A stretch of 64,000 bases of DNA from Paraburkholderia hospita (GCF_002902965.1 NZ_CP026106.1:1922001-1986000); one strand, 5' to 3'. Positions 17,797 to 28,460 are shown, counted from the first letter of the stretch. Notes: generated by a model not told the origin, from the sequence alone. Numbers and translations are program-made.

Positions 17797-18387
17797 ATGC
17801 CCAAAGTCGGAATGCGCGAAGTGCGTCGCGCGCAACTGATCGACGCCACGCTGCTCACGATCGACCAGTCCGGTCTGTCGGGCACGACGCTCGCGTCCGT
17901 TGCGCAGCGCGCGAACATCTCGACGGGCATCGTCAGTCACTATTTCGGCGACAAGGACGGCCTGCTCGAAGCGACCATGCGCCATATCCTGCGCGACCTG
18001 TGGGCGGCCACCACGCGCCGCCGCATCGCTGCGAAGCCGCAGCCGCGCGCGCGTTTGCGCGCGGTCGTCGCAGCGAATTTCGACGTCTCGCAGGTCAGCG
18101 GCCCGGTAATGAAGACGTGGCTCGCGTTCTGGTCCGAAAGCATGCACGAGCCGTCCCTGCGCCGTCTGCAACGCGTGAACACACGGCGTCTCTATTCGAA
18201 CCTCTGCGCGGAGTTTGCGAAGGAACTGCCGCGCGCGTCGGCACGGCGCGCCGCCAGCGGTCTTGCCGCGATGATCGACGGCTTGTGGCTGCGCGGCGCG
18301 CTGTCAGGCGATCCATTCGATACCAAAGCGGCGCTGCGCCTCGCGAACGACTACATCGACCTGCTGCTCGCGCAAAGCGGCTCATAA
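17797..18387 (+). CDS. betI: BetI, TetR-family repressor of choline oxidation
   Basis: A 196-residue TetR-family protein beginning [19 protein letters not shown]. Its helix-turn-helix [20 protein letters not shown] followed by [13 protein letters not shown] is characteristic of BetI. It represses betIBA until choline is present. A palindromic operator lies 47 bp upstream. The gene is followed after 41 bp by betB, in the usual betI-betB-betA order. Confidence 0.93.
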   Translation: MPKVGMREVRRAQLIDATLLTIDQSGLSGTTLASVAQRANISTGIVSHYFGDKDGLLEATMRHILRDLWAATTRRRIAAKPQPRARLRAVVAANFDVSQVSGPVMKTWLAFWSESMHEPSLRRLQRVNTRRLYSNLCAEFAKELPRASARRAASGLAAMIDGLWLRGALSGDPFDTKAALRLANDYIDLLLAQSGS

Positions 18388-18428
18388 CGCGCTGCACCAC
18401 GAACACCCGCATTTCAAGGAGAAAACAG

Positions 18429-19898
18429 ATGCCCGCCTACGGCCTGCAACGTCTCTACATCGGCGGCGAATATGTCGACGCCACCAGCGGCGTCACCTTC
18501 GACAGCTTCGATCCAGCCACGGGCGAACTGCTCGCGCACGTCCAGCAAGCCTGCGAAGCCGATATCGACCGCGCCGTGCAATCGGCGCGGGAAGGCCAGC
18601 GCGCATGGGCCGCGATGACGGCCATGCAGCGTTCACGCATCCTGCGCCGCGCCGTCGAGTTGCTGCGCGAGCGCAACGACGCGCTCGCCGAACTCGAAAT
18701 GCGCGACACGGGCAAGCCGATTGCCGAAACCCGCGCCGTCGATATCGTCACGGGCGCCGACGTGATCGAGTACTACGCGGGCCTCGCGACGGCCATCGAA
18801 GGCCAGCAGATTCCGCTGCGCACGGAGTCGTTCGTCTATACGCGGCGCGAGCCGTTGGGCGTGACGGCGGGCATCGGCGCATGGAACTATCCGATCCAGA
18901 TCGCGTGCTGGAAGTCCGCGCCTGCGCTCGCTGCCGGCAACGCCATGATCTTCAAGCCGAGCGAAGTGACGCCGCTGTCCGCGTCGAAGCTCGCGGAAAT
19001 CTACCTCGAAGCAGGCGTGCCGCCCGGCGTGTTCAACGTCGTGCAGGGCGACGGCCGCGTCGGCGCGATGCTGAGCGCCCATCCCGGCATCGCGAAGATT
19101 TCGTTCACGGGCGGCGTCGAAACGGGCAAGAAGGTGATGTCGATGGCGGGCGGTTCGTCGCTGAAGGAAGTGACGATGGAACTCGGCGGCAAGTCGCCGC
19201 TGATCGTGTTCGACGACGCGGACCTCGACCGCGCCGCCGATATCGCCGTCACCGCCAACTTCTTCAGCGCGGGCCAGGTATGCACGAACGGCACACGTGT
19301 GTTCGTGCATCAATCGGTGCAACAGGCCTTCGAAGAACGCGTGATCGAGCGCGTGAAGCGCATTCGCATTGGCAAGCCGTCAGACCCGTCAACCAATTTC
19401 GGACCGCTCGCAAGCGCGGCGCAACTGGACAAGGTGCTCGGTTACATCGAAAGCGGAAAGAAGGAAGGCGCGCGGCTCGTGACGGGCGGCGCACGCCTCA
19501 CCGACGGCGACTACGCGCGCGGCCAGTATGTGCAGCCGACCGTATTCTCCAATTGCCGCGACGACATGAAGATCGTGCGCGAGGAAATCTTCGGCCCTGT
19601 CATGAGCATCCTGGCCTTCGCGAACGAAGACGAAGCGGTCGCGCGCGCGAACGACACGATCTACGGCCTCGCTGCAGGCGTCGTAACAGAGAGCCTGTCG
19701 CGCGCGCATCGCGTGATTCACCAGCTCGAAGCAGGCATCTGCTGGATCAACACATGGGGCGAGTCGCCCGCCGAAATGCCCGTGGGCGGCTACAAGCAAT
19801 CGGGCGTGGGCCGCGAGAACGGCATCACGACACTTGAGCATTACACGCGCATCAAGTCCATCCAGGTCGAACTGGGCAAATATCAGCCCGTGTTTTGA
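18429..19898 (+). CDS. betB: Betaine aldehyde dehydrogenase
   Basis: A 489-residue aldehyde dehydrogenase. The catalytic glutamate is E251 in [10 protein letters not shown] and the catalytic cysteine C285 in GQVCTNG. It oxidises betaine aldehyde to glycine betaine. The ATG at 18429 has AAGGAG eight bases upstream; the long open frame to 18000 overlaps betI in another frame and is not real. It ends 11 bp before the betA start. Confidence 0.95.
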   Translation: MPAYGLQRLYIGGEYVDATSGVTFDSFDPATGELLAHVQQACEADIDRAVQSAREGQRAWAAMTAMQRSRILRRAVELLRERNDALAELEMRDTGKPIAETRAVDIVTGADVIEYYAGLATAIEGQQIPLRTESFVYTRREPLGVTAGIGAWNYPIQIACWKSAPALAAGNAMIFKPSEVTPLSASKLAEIYLEAGVPPGVFNVVQGDGRVGAMLSAHPGIAKISFTGGVETGKKVMSMAGGSSLKEVTMELGGKSPLIVFDDADLDRAADIAVTANFFSAGQVCTNGTRVFVHQSVQQAFEERVIERVKRIRIGKPSDPSTNFGPLASAAQLDKVLGYIESGKKEGARLVTGGARLTDGDYARGQYVQPTVFSNCRDDMKIVREEIFGPVMSILAFANEDEAVARANDTIYGLAAGVVTESLSRAHRVIHQLEAGICWINTWGESPAEMPVGGYKQSGVGRENGITTLEHYTRIKSIQVELGKYQPVF

Positions 19899-19909
19899 GG
19901 GAGCGCAGC

Positions 19910-21628
19910 ATGGCAGCGAAAGAGTACGACTACATCATCATCGGCGCGGGTTCGGCGGGCAACGTACTCGCGACGCGCCTGACGGAAGACCGCGACGTGA
20001 CCGTGCTGCTGCTCGAAGCGGGTGGCCCTGACTACCGCTTCGACTTTCGCACGCAGATGCCTGCCGCGCTTGCGTATCCGTTGCAGGGACGCCGCTACAA
20101 CTGGGCCTATGAAACGGACCCCGAGCCGTTCATGAACAATCGCCGCATGGAATGCGGGCGCGGCAAGGGACTCGGCGGCTCGTCGCTGATCAACGGCATG
20201 TGCTATATCCGCGGCAACGCACTCGACTATGACGGCTGGGCCGTACGAAAAGGCCTTGAAAACTGGGCTTATCTGGATTGCCTACCGTACTTCCGCAAGG
20301 CCGAGACGCGTGATATCGGCGCGAACGATTATCACGGCGGCGATGGCCCCGTGCATGTAACGACCAGCAAACCGGGCGTGAATCCCCTCTTCGAAGCGAT
20401 GGTCGAAGCGGGCGTGCAGGCGGGCTATCCGCGTACCGACGACCTCAACGGCTATCAGCAGGAAGGCTTCGGTCCGATGGACCGCACGGTGACGGCGAAC
20501 GGCCGCCGCGCGAGCACCGCGCGTGGCTATCTGGATCAGGCAAAGCAGCGGCCCAACCTCACGATCGTCACGCACGCGACCACCGACCGCATTCTCTTTA
20601 GCGGCAAGCGCGCGCAAGGCGTGGTGTATCTGGACGGCGACGCGCGCATTACCGTGCATGCGCGCCGAGAAGTGTTGCTGTGCGGCGGCGCAATTGCATC
20701 GCCGCAAATCCTGCAACGCTCGGGCGTCGGGCCCGGCGCATGGCTGCGCGAGTTCGACATTCCCGTCGTGCTCGATCTGCCCGGTGTCGGCCAGAACCTG
20801 CAGGATCATCTCGAGATGTACATGCAGTACGAGTGCAAGGAACCCGTGTCGCTCTACCCTGCACTGCTGCTGCGCAATCAGCCCGCCATCGGCATCGAAT
20901 GGATGCTGAAAGGCACGGGCATCGGCGCGAGCAATCATTTCGAAGCAGGCGGCTTCATCCGCACCCGCGACGACGACCCGTGGCCGAACATCCAGTATCA
21001 CTTCCTGCCCGTGGCGATCAACTATAACGGCACCAATGCGATCAAGATGCACGGCTTTCAGGCGCACGTCGGCTCGATGCGCTCGCCGAGCCGTGGACGC
21101 GTCAAGCTGCGTTCGCGCGATCCGCACGCGCATCCGTCGATTCTCTTCAACTACATGTCCGAAGCGCTCGACTGGCGCGAATTCCGCGACGCGATCCGCG
21201 TGACCCGCGAGATCATTGCGCAGCCGGCGCTTGACCGCTTCCGTGGACGCGAACTGAGTCCCGGCGCTGAATTGCAGACGGACGCGCAGATCGATGCGTT
21301 CGTGCGCGCGCGTGCCGAGACGGCCTTTCATCCGTCGTGCTCGTGCGCGATGGGTTACGACGACATGGCCGTCGTCGATGGCGAAGGACGCGTGCATGGT
21401 CTCGAAGGACTGCGCGTAGTCGACGCCTCGATCATGCCGCGCATCACGACGGGCAACCTGAATGCGCCGACCATCATGCTCGCGGAGAAAATCGCGGACC
21501 GCATTCGCGGGCGAGATCCGCTCGCGCGCTCCAACGCGCCCTACTATGCGGCGAACGGCGCACCGGCACGCGGCGCAAAGAATGTTGCGCGCGCACCGGC
21601 ACGGAGCGTGGCCGCGCATACGCAATGA
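19910..21628 (+). CDS. betA: Choline dehydrogenase
   Basis: A 572-residue GMC-family flavoprotein: FAD motif [17 protein letters not shown] at the N-terminus, the GMC signature [15 protein letters not shown], and the catalytic histidine region [11 protein letters not shown]. It oxidises choline to betaine aldehyde at the membrane. ATG at 19910 with GAGGGAGCG upstream; a TTG start further upstream is less likely. The final ~25 residues are an alanine/arginine-rich tail. It ends the betIBA operon, though the MFS gene 162 bp later may be read with it. Confidence 0.95.
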   Translation: MAAKEYDYIIIGAGSAGNVLATRLTEDRDVTVLLLEAGGPDYRFDFRTQMPAALAYPLQGRRYNWAYETDPEPFMNNRRMECGRGKGLGGSSLINGMCYIRGNALDYDGWAVRKGLENWAYLDCLPYFRKAETRDIGANDYHGGDGPVHVTTSKPGVNPLFEAMVEAGVQAGYPRTDDLNGYQQEGFGPMDRTVTANGRRASTARGYLDQAKQRPNLTIVTHATTDRILFSGKRAQGVVYLDGDARITVHARREVLLCGGAIASPQILQRSGVGPGAWLREFDIPVVLDLPGVGQNLQDHLEMYMQYECKEPVSLYPALLLRNQPAIGIEWMLKGTGIGASNHFEAGGFIRTRDDDPWPNIQYHFLPVAINYNGTNAIKMHGFQAHVGSMRSPSRGRVKLRSRDPHAHPSILFNYMSEALDWREFRDAIRVTREIIAQPALDRFRGRELSPGAELQTDAQIDAFVRARAETAFHPSCSCAMGYDDMAVVDGEGRVHGLEGLRVVDASIMPRITTGNLNAPTIMLAEKIADRIRGRDPLARSNAPYYAANGAPARGAKNVARAPARSVAAHTQ

Positions 21629-21790
21629 GTGAACGTGTGCGTCATTACAAATGGCGCACACATTCCATCCCAATGCCGAATCTGTTCTATATGACGGATT
21701 AATGGCGGCATCTACTGGAACGAGCCGGCCCTCGAAGCAAGCGTGCTTCGCAGGACCACCGGCCTCTTCCAACCTCCACCCGAGGATGAC

Positions 21791-23206
21791 ATGCCGACCA
21801 CCGCACGACCCAGCGCCGCCGCGCGTCTCGAACGCCTGCCGTTTTCCGGCTATCACCGTACTATCTTCCTCATCATCGCGATTGCGTTCTTCTTCGATTC
21901 CGTCGATCTCGGCACGATGACCTTCGTGCTCGGCTCGATCAAGACCGAGTTCGGTTTGTCGAGCGCAATGGCGGGACTCGTCGCTAGCGCGAGCTTCTTC
22001 GGCATGGTGCTCGGCGCGGCCGTCGCGGGCCTGTTCGCGGATCGCTTCGGACGACGCCCGGTCTTTCAGTGGAGCATGGTGCTGTGGGGCGTCGCGTCGT
22101 ATCTGTGTTCGACGGCGCAAAGCGTCGATGCGCTGATTGTTTATCGCGTGTTGCTCGGCATCGGCATGGGCATGGAGTTTCCGATCGCGCAAACGCTGCT
22201 GTCCGAATTCGTGCCGACGGCTTCGCGCGGACGGCTCGTTGCGCTGATGGACGGTTTCTGGCCGCTCGGCTTCATCACGGCGGGCGTCGTGTCGTTCTTC
22301 GTGTTGCCGCATTTCGGCTGGCGCACCGTATTCGCATTGCTCGCGATTCCCGCCGTGTTCGTCCTGATCGTGCGGCGCATCGTCCCCGAATCGCCGCGCT
22401 GGCTCGAACATCGCGGACGTCTTGCCCAGGCCGACGCCGTGCTGGGCCAGATCGAAGCGAAGGTGATGAAGTCCAAAGGACTGCGTTCGCTGCCCGCACC
22501 GTCGACGCTCGCCGATCAGGCCGCGCCTTCGAAGCACGGCGCGTTCCGTGAGATCTGGAGCGCGGCCTACCGCCACCGCACGATCATGGTATGGACGCTG
22601 TGGTTCTTCGCGCTGCTCGGCTTCTATGGCCTGACGTCGTGGCTCGGTGCATTGATGCAGCAGGCAGGCTTCGCCGTCACGAAGTCGGTGCTCTACACCG
22701 TGCTCATTTCGCTTGGCGGCGTGCCGGGCTTTCTGTGTGCCGCGTGGCTCGTCGAACGATGGGGGCGTAAGCCGACATGTATTGCGTCGCTGGTCGGCGG
22801 CGGCGTGATGGCCTATGCATACGGCCAGACGGCATTGCACGCGGACAGCGTGACGCTGCTGATCTGCACCGGCCTCGCGATGCAGTTCTTCCTTTTCGGC
22901 ATGTGGGCCGTGCTCTACACGTACACGCCCGAACTCTACGGCACGGGTGCACGAGCAACGGGGTCCGGCTTTGCATCGGCGATTGGCCGTGTCGGCTCGC
23001 TGATCGGCCCCTATGCCGTCGGCGTGGTGCTGCCCATCTTCGGACAAGGCGGCGTGTTCACGCTCGGCGCGCTGTCGTTCGGCGTCGCCGCGTTGGCCGT
23101 GTGGGTGATGGGTATCGAAACGAAAGGTCTGTCGCTCGAAACGCTGGTGTCGCATGTCGATGACGAAGCGCCTGCCTGGCGCGTCGCAGCCGACGACGCA
23201 CGCTAG
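21791..23206 (+). CDS. MFS transporter (metabolite:H+ symporter type)
   Basis: A 471-residue major facilitator protein with about 12 membrane segments. The family motif between segments 2 and 3 reads GLFADRFGRRPVFQW, and ESPRWLEHRGR is present at the central loop start, as in the sugar-porter and aromatic-acid/niacin transporter branches. The substrate cannot be read from sequence. Location after betA suggests a quaternary amine or related carbon source, but this is inference. ATG at 21791 is preceded by GAGGATG. A short hairpin, CGAAGCA-AGCG-TGCTTCG, lies at 21733-21750 in the betA-MFS gap. Confidence 0.85.
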   Translation: MPTTARPSAAARLERLPFSGYHRTIFLIIAIAFFFDSVDLGTMTFVLGSIKTEFGLSSAMAGLVASASFFGMVLGAAVAGLFADRFGRRPVFQWSMVLWGVASYLCSTAQSVDALIVYRVLLGIGMGMEFPIAQTLLSEFVPTASRGRLVALMDGFWPLGFITAGVVSFFVLPHFGWRTVFALLAIPAVFVLIVRRIVPESPRWLEHRGRLAQADAVLGQIEAKVMKSKGLRSLPAPSTLADQAAPSKHGAFREIWSAAYRHRTIMVWTLWFFALLGFYGLTSWLGALMQQAGFAVTKSVLYTVLISLGGVPGFLCAAWLVERWGRKPTCIASLVGGGVMAYAYGQTALHADSVTLLICTGLAMQFFLFGMWAVLYTYTPELYGTGARATGSGFASAIGRVGSLIGPYAVGVVLPIFGQGGVFTLGALSFGVAALAVWVMGIETKGLSLETLVSHVDDEAPAWRVAADDAR

Positions 23207-23226
23207 CGCGCCTGCTTTCCAGATGC

Positions 23227-23260
23227 TGTTACGGGCTTACCCGTGCGTAAGCCTGTTACA
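23227..23260 (+). terminator. Possible hairpin terminator after the MFS gene
   Basis: GGCTTAC and GTAAGCC pair around CCGTGC, with an imperfect extension to TGTTAC/GTTACA. No T-run follows, so termination is only possible. Confidence 0.4.
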
Positions 23261-23445
23261 CGCTCATCGTCGATTTATCGCCGCGCCATTCGCGCATGCC
23301 TCGCATGCGCGGGACTAGCCGCCGCCTTTCGCCACCGTCAAATACGTAACCGCGTAACGTGATGAAACACACCCGTAGTCAAACTGTCGTGTCATCCGAC
23401 TAGCATGTCCGGACTGCTCGCTCACTTGTCCACGGAGGTGTCCTG

Positions 23446-23664
23446 ATGTTGAGCCCTCACGAACTGGCGACGCTCATGCTGTTGAATGGCAATGAACGCC
23501 GTATCGAATCGCTCGACCCAGATGTACTTGCATTACGCCACTACGAACTCGTCGAAGTGCACGAGCTTCGCGGCGGCAGTGCCGCACTGCAGATCAACGC
23601 GCGTGGACGCGATCTGCTCAGACGGCTTGGCATGGATACGGCGCGTCACGCGCTGCCGAATTGA
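23446..23664 (+). CDS. Small hypothetical protein, 72 residues
   Basis: A 72-residue soluble protein starting MLSPHELATLMLL with a strong ribosome site GGAGGTG six bases before the ATG. The order helix, helix, basic LQINARGRDLLRRLG resembles a small winged-helix-like fold (the phrase 'L..NARGR.LL' is frequent at the end of such folds), but no named family is recognised. It ends seven bases before the convergent phosphatase stop. Confidence 0.6.
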   Translation: MLSPHELATLMLLNGNERRIESLDPDVLALRHYELVEVHELRGGSAALQINARGRDLLRRLGMDTARHALPN

Positions 23665-23670
23665 ATGCCG

Positions 23671-24819
23671 CTATCGCCGACGCGTGGCGACGGTTTTCGC
23701 GCCCTGTTGCAACTCGCTCACCATGCTGTGCATGCTCATGCGTACAGTGATGTGCATGCCGTTCGACACGAACGGCGTCAACGGTTCAGGCGCGGGTCTG
23801 GATTCGGGTGCGAGACGCGGGGCTTCGTTTTGCAGGTCGTTACGACGCGCCGCCGTTGCAGAGGGAATGTCCGACGGTGCAGGATGTTCCGCTAGCGCGA
23901 CGTCATGCTCGCTTGCGGCCACATCAGCGCTTGCAATCCCCACTTTCACCACAGGCGCTTGTGCGCTCACGGCACTGTTCGCCATAACCGGCTCGCGCCA
24001 ACCCGGCTCGTCCGCGGCAACAGAAGAACGCGGCGACACGTCGATCCACTTCGGCAGATCGGCAAGATCCATGATCGTGAGCTTGCCGCCATAGACAGCG
24101 CCCGTATCGATGTTGATCACGTTGTCCTTCGCGGTGACGGCCGTTACGGGCGTATGGCCGACGATCACGGCCGTCACGTTCTCGATCCGCCCTACCACAT
24201 GCGCCTCTCCGCGCACACTGTGCCTCGCCTTGTCCAGCAGGCTGCGCAACGTGTTGCGCGATGGCGAGGGATGCGGCTGATGCGTCTTCCAGCGCGTGCG
24301 CGACCAGATTGCCTTGCGGCGCGTCTTGCCGTCCGCCCGTTCCCTTTCGATATCCGCAACCAGCCGGTTCCAGTCCGAAACGGGGGAATCCGCGTGCACG
24401 AGGCCGACCAGCCCGTGCTCGGTTTCGATCTCGATCAGGTACGGCAGCGACGCCATGTAAGCGGCGATCGCCTTGACCCAGTCCCGGTCATCGGCTCTGT
24501 CGAGCAGCCAGTCGGCGCCGTTGCCCAGCAGCGAAAGCGCCTGCTCCTCGCCGGCATGCCAGCGCACGATCACGTCTTCGTGATTGCCCTTCACCGATTT
24601 GATCCCGAACTGCTCGACGGTCTCCAGCACCCTGTCCGATTGCGGCCCACGATCGACGAGATCGCCGACGGCGAACAGCCGGTCGCGCTGCGGGTCGAAG
24701 TGGCGCGCCGCCAGCTCCGTGCGCAATTGCGCGAAGCAGCCGTGCAGATCGCCCACGACGAAGTCACGTCCCGAGTCGTTACGCGGATAGCGGTGAACGG
24801 CGCGATAGGGCTCTTTCAT
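23671..24819 (-). CDS. PPP-family metallophosphoesterase (serine/threonine phosphatase-like)
   Basis: A 382-residue protein. Residues 20-230 form a PPP phosphatase: GDLHG (23-27), GDLVDRG (52-58), KGNHED (77-82) and VGHTPV, the metal and phosphate ligands of lambda/PrpA-type bacterial phosphatases. A further ~140 residues form a low-complexity alanine/proline-rich tail without motif, ending in a basic stretch TVATRRR. The substrate, protein or small phosphoester, is unknown. It appears to be transcribed alone from the 248-bp gap on its right. Confidence 0.88.
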   Translation of the reverse strand: MKEPYRAVHRYPRNDSGRDFVVGDLHGCFAQLRTELAARHFDPQRDRLFAVGDLVDRGPQSDRVLETVEQFGIKSVKGNHEDVIVRWHAGEEQALSLLGNGADWLLDRADDRDWVKAIAAYMASLPYLIEIETEHGLVGLVHADSPVSDWNRLVADIERERADGKTRRKAIWSRTRWKTHQPHPSPSRNTLRSLLDKARHSVRGEAHVVGRIENVTAVIVGHTPVTAVTAKDNVINIDTGAVYGGKLTIMDLADLPKWIDVSPRSSVAADEPGWREPVMANSAVSAQAPVVKVGIASADVAASEHDVALAEHPAPSDIPSATAARRNDLQNEAPRLAPESRPAPEPLTPFVSNGMHITVRMSMHSMVSELQQGAKTVATRRR

Positions 24820-25067
24820 GGGTCAGGGAAGGTTCCGGAAATACGACATACCACATAGGACGGAATAAAAAAATCCGTAAAAAATAGCCAATAACGAAGC
24901 GAAAATAATCAGGGTAGGTACGCTTGAAAAGTGAAGTGCGCCGCGACGTTGACGGCAAGCATAGCGCGCAGATATGTGACAAGGTGCTACACAAAAAAGG
25001 TTTGTGTAACTGTTCGTGAAGCGCATTGCGGTTATTGCCTGTTTGCAGGCGAGCGCCTTTCCGGCGC

Positions 25068-26411
25068 CTAGGCGGAATCCATCCGCAACTCGCCCGGGGT
25101 CGCCACCGACCGCCGGGAGTCCGAGGCCAGCATGCGCGCGAGCAACACCCTGGAAATGTGCAGCTCCGTCGCCGCCGCATCGAGCCGGCCCTGATTTCGC
25201 GCGATGGCCAGTTCGACGGCGTCCCACTCGGGAATGTCGTCGTCATCGCCGGACGCGCTCATCATCGGTACGCTCGCGGTCTGATCGAAACCCAGATCGA
25301 CGGCTGTAATCAGCGTGCCATCGCTGGCAACGATCGCATGGCGGATGCGATTGATCATTTCCTGCAGATTGCCGGGCCAGGTGTGCGCGTCGAAGGCTTC
25401 CCACGCGCACACGGAAAAACCTTGCACCCCATGGCGGGAATCGGAGCGAAAGCTCTTCAGCAGATGCGTGGCGAGCAAGCGGATATCGGGGCCGCGTTCG
25501 CGCAGCGGCGGAATCGTGATCGTGTCGGGTGAAAGCCGCGAGAAAAGACGCGCGTGCAGACGATGTTCGTCTGCAGCGCGCTGCAAGTCGATATGTGTCG
25601 AGCAGATGATGCGTACATTGCGCGCCCCCGTATCGAGCATGTCCGCGAGACGCTGCTGTCCCGACAGCGGCAGTTCGCAGATACCATCGATATACAGTGA
25701 GCCGCCCTCCGCCATGCTGAGGCGCGAACGCTGATTGCCCTCTTCGACTCTGATCTCCTCGCCGCCCGATTCCCCGAACAATTCCGTTTCCACGCGTTCC
25801 GGCGCGAAGGCCGCGCAATCGATCGACACGAACGGCCCTTCGCGGCGCGACGAACCCCGATGGATCGACGACGCCGCCAGCGTCTTGCCACTCCCCGATT
25901 CGCCGATGAACGTCACAGGCCGTTCATGTTCCGACGCGTTGCGTATTGCCGCACGCACGTCGCTCATCGCCGCGCATGCGCCGATCAGCGCGACCGATCC
26001 CGCGTTCGCGCTCGTATGTTCGCTCCCGTCGCCCGCTGACATCTCGTACGCACGATCGAGTTCCTGAGCAACCATCTCTGCCGCCGCGGGCAAGCGGATA
26101 TAACTCACGCAGCGCGTGCGCACGATCCGTCCGATTTCCGGATCATTGAGGTGCGCATTGGTGACGACAGCCACCCAACTGATCGCCGCGCTGGTTCGCG
26201 TAAGTTCGTCGACTTCATTCAGATCGGCGGGAATGCTCAACGACGGAAATTCGATCAGACCCGCGGCGCGATCATTGGCGAGCAATGCGGCGCCCTGGCG
26301 TTCACGGATATCGATGCAACGAATGCGCCATTGCAGCGACGGAAGATTGCCGTCGAGACATGCACGCTCAGGGTTGCATACGTGATAGAGCCTTTTCAGA
26401 TTCAGGTTCAT
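25068..26411 (-). CDS. Enhancer-binding-protein-like AAA+ regulator lacking GAFTGA (VpsR-like)
   Basis: A 447-residue protein in three parts: a ~130-residue N-terminal region resembling the VpsR-type receiver-like domain, an AAA+ domain (Walker A GESGSGKT at 170-177, then ETELFGESGG), and a C-terminal Fis-like helix-turn-helix (LDAAATELHISRVLLARML). The GAFTGA loop that contacts sigma-54, expected near residues 218-223, is absent, and the Walker B reads GGSLYIDG, without the usual second acidic residue. It therefore probably acts without sigma-54, as VpsR does, possibly controlling exopolysaccharide or biofilm genes; targets are not evident. ATG at 26411 is chosen by domain fit. Confidence 0.82.
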   Translation of the reverse strand: MNLNLKRLYHVCNPERACLDGNLPSLQWRIRCIDIRERQGAALLANDRAAGLIEFPSLSIPADLNEVDELTRTSAAISWVAVVTNAHLNDPEIGRIVRTRCVSYIRLPAAAEMVAQELDRAYEMSAGDGSEHTSANAGSVALIGACAAMSDVRAAIRNASEHERPVTFIGESGSGKTLAASSIHRGSSRREGPFVSIDCAAFAPERVETELFGESGGEEIRVEEGNQRSRLSMAEGGSLYIDGICELPLSGQQRLADMLDTGARNVRIICSTHIDLQRAADEHRLHARLFSRLSPDTITIPPLRERGPDIRLLATHLLKSFRSDSRHGVQGFSVCAWEAFDAHTWPGNLQEMINRIRHAIVASDGTLITAVDLGFDQTASVPMMSASGDDDDIPEWDAVELAIARNQGRLDAAATELHISRVLLARMLASDSRRSVATPGELRMDSA

Positions 26412-27019
26412 GATGTGATCGGTTGACCCGCCTCGAATTGATCGAACAAGTACCGACTGCTTCACGCCCCCCGTACAACGGCCGCGATCGGTTACTCAAA
26501 AAGTTAATGGAATCATGGTCTCGTCAATATCGCGGGTTGTTACTGTTTGAAAACGTCTATGTGCAACGGCAGGTTGGCGATTGCGTGTGCGTGACGACGG
26601 CAGTCATGGCGCGAGGCGCGCTGTAGACGACGTGAGAAGAAGGAAGGCGCGGTACTCGTGCGCCATTTCGCCCGTTACGTGAGTAACGATCCTTTACATT
26701 CATCGAGAGTGACTGTGGCGATCTGAACACACCGGTAATTTGTCTCGTTTTGAATGCCGAACTTGTTCCTTATTAGCATTCTGAATAGCGACAAAAATAC
26801 CGTGTCGGCCGATCCGCGAGTCGAATGAACCGGTAATCGTGAATTACACCTGGCGAAAAGCGACATGCTTACCGGCAGTGTCGCGAAACGAGGCCGTGCA
26901 TCATAAAGCGCAATGCTTAAGGCGCGCTGATGCGAATCATCTGGCCTCGCCGATATGAAAGAAACAAGTCAAGCTTGCTACACAGACATATGTGTTTAGC
27001 TATTGCGCTTGAACGCAAA
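26412..27019. other. Intergenic stretch without recognisable gene
   Basis: A 608-bp region of lower GC than its surroundings, between the AAA+ regulator and osmC. Short open frames on both strands show no family character or ribosome site. It holds the regulator promoter at its left end. Confidence 0.4.
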
Positions 27020-27499
27020 TCAAACCTGTTCGAAGCTCCAACTCCCTTCAACATCGATCACCGTCTTCACCGAATTGGCGAGAAAACACGCGTCGTGCGC
27101 GAGATGATGCAGATGTGCGAGCGCTTCATCGCTCGGTGTTTTCGCGCCCGCAAACGCAACGGCCGGTTTCAGCACGACACGCGTGACCACTTCCTTGCCC
27201 GCATCGTTCTTCGCCATCGTGCCCTCGGCTTCGTCGCGATACGACGTGACGACATAACCTTGCTCCGCAGCAATCGACAGAAACCACAGCATATGGCAAC
27301 TCGACAGCGCCGCGACATACGCCTCTTCAGGATCGACGCCCGCCGGATCGGAGAACGGCACGCGCACGACATGCGGCGAACTCGATGCAAGCACCACTGC
27401 GCCGCCGTCGAACGTCCATTGGTGAGCGCGGCTATAACGGTTGTCGGTGAACTTGCTGCCGTTGCTGCTCCATTCGATGAGTGCCGTATGCTTTGCCAT
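27020..27499 (-). CDS. OsmC/Ohr family peroxide-reducing protein
   Basis: A 159-residue OsmC-family protein. The two redox cysteines are C68 in AALSSCHMLWFL and C138 in HDACFLANSVKT, in the usual spacing. Such proteins reduce organic hydroperoxides in the cytoplasm using thiols. It follows the 2-hydroxyacid dehydrogenase by 28 bp on the same strand and may be co-transcribed. Confidence 0.9.
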   Translation of the reverse strand: MAKHTALIEWSSNGSKFTDNRYSRAHQWTFDGGAVVLASSSPHVVRVPFSDPAGVDPEEAYVAALSSCHMLWFLSIAAEQGYVVTSYRDEAEGTMAKNDAGKEVVTRVVLKPAVAFAGAKTPSDEALAHLHHLAHDACFLANSVKTVIDVEGSWSFEQV

Positions 27500-27527
27500 G
27501 CGCGAAAGATCCTCGTGATGTGAACGA

Positions 27528-28460
27528 TCAGATGGGTGTCAACACGTCTTCGCCCGCGAAGTGGCGCGTCGCGTTCGTGATGAAGTTATCGACGGAGGCT
27601 GTGATCGCTTCCGGCGACGTGCCCGCCACATGCGGGGTAAGCACGACGTTCGTCAGATCCACCAGCGCCTGCGGTGGCTGCGGCTCGCCTTCGTACACGT
27701 CGAGGCCCGCGCCCGCTATCACGCCGTTCGCGAGCGCATGCGCAAGCGCGGCCGTATCGACGACGCTGCCGCGCGACACGTTCACCAGAAAACCCTTCGG
27801 CCCCAGTGCTTCGAGCACGGCGCGATCGATCAGATGTTGGGTAGCCGGACCGCCCGGCGTTGCAACGACGAGATAGTCGCTCCAGCGCGCGAGTTCGTGC
27901 AGGTTGTCGATGTAGCGCAATGCCGCGCCGTCGCGCGGCTTGCGGTTGTGATACGCGACGTCGATATCGAAGCCGGCCGCGCGCCGCGCAACCTTCAGCC
28001 CTATATTGCCGAGGCCCACGATGCCAAGCCGCTTGCCCGACACGGACGGCCGCATCGGCAATGTGTCGCGCCAAATGCCTTCGCGGGTCGCGCGGTCGCG
28101 TTGCGGCACGTCGCGCACGACGGCTAGCAGCAAGGCCAATGCGTGATCGGCGACGCAATCGTCGTTCGTGCCTGCGCCGTTCGCGAGCCCGATGCCGCGT
28201 GCTTTTGCATGCGTAGTCGCGATGTTTTCATAGCCCGCGCCAAGCGCACTGACGAATTCGAGCGCAGGCATCTGGTCCATTTCATCGGCCGTGAGACCTG
28301 TCGTGCCGTTGGTCAATACGGCGCGAATCGCCGCGCCTTCTTTCGCGATAGATTGAACGCGTGCTTCATGTGTGGGGGCGTAATGAATATCGAAGGATGC
28401 TGAAATGCGCGCGCGACTGTCGTCGCCAAGTGGAATCAGGATGAGCAGGGAAGGTTTCAT
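27528..28460 (-). CDS. D-isomer 2-hydroxyacid dehydrogenase
   Basis: A 310-residue NAD(P)-dependent 2-hydroxyacid dehydrogenase: nucleotide motif GIVGLGNIGLKVARR, catalytic arginine in VNVSRGSVVD, glutamate in DVYEGEP and histidine in TPHVAGTS. Length and motifs fit glyoxylate/hydroxypyruvate reductase-type enzymes, but the exact substrate is not evident. The start at MKPSLLILIP (28460) is preferred over an ATG-less extension. Confidence 0.88.
   Translation of the reverse strand: MKPSLLILIPLGDDSRARISASFDIHYAPTHEARVQSIAKEGAAIRAVLTNGTTGLTADEMDQMPALEFVSALGAGYENIATTHAKARGIGLANGAGTNDDCVADHALALLLAVVRDVPQRDRATREGIWRDTLPMRPSVSGKRLGIVGLGNIGLKVARRAAGFDIDVAYHNRKPRDGAALRYIDNLHELARWSDYLVVATPGGPATQHLIDRAVLEALGPKGFLVNVSRGSVVDTAALAHALANGVIAGAGLDVYEGEPQPPQALVDLTNVVLTPHVAGTSPEAITASVDNFITNATRHFAGEDVLTPI

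Noticed and set aside
20282..23155. A 957-codon open frame on the minus strand opposite betA and the MFS gene
   Set aside because: It is a GC-rich shadow of two clear genes; the product is rich in Arg/His/Ala without motifs.
26423..26626. Small plus-strand open frame next to the AAA+ regulator
   Set aside because: No ribosome site, no family character, and it occupies the regulator's promoter region.
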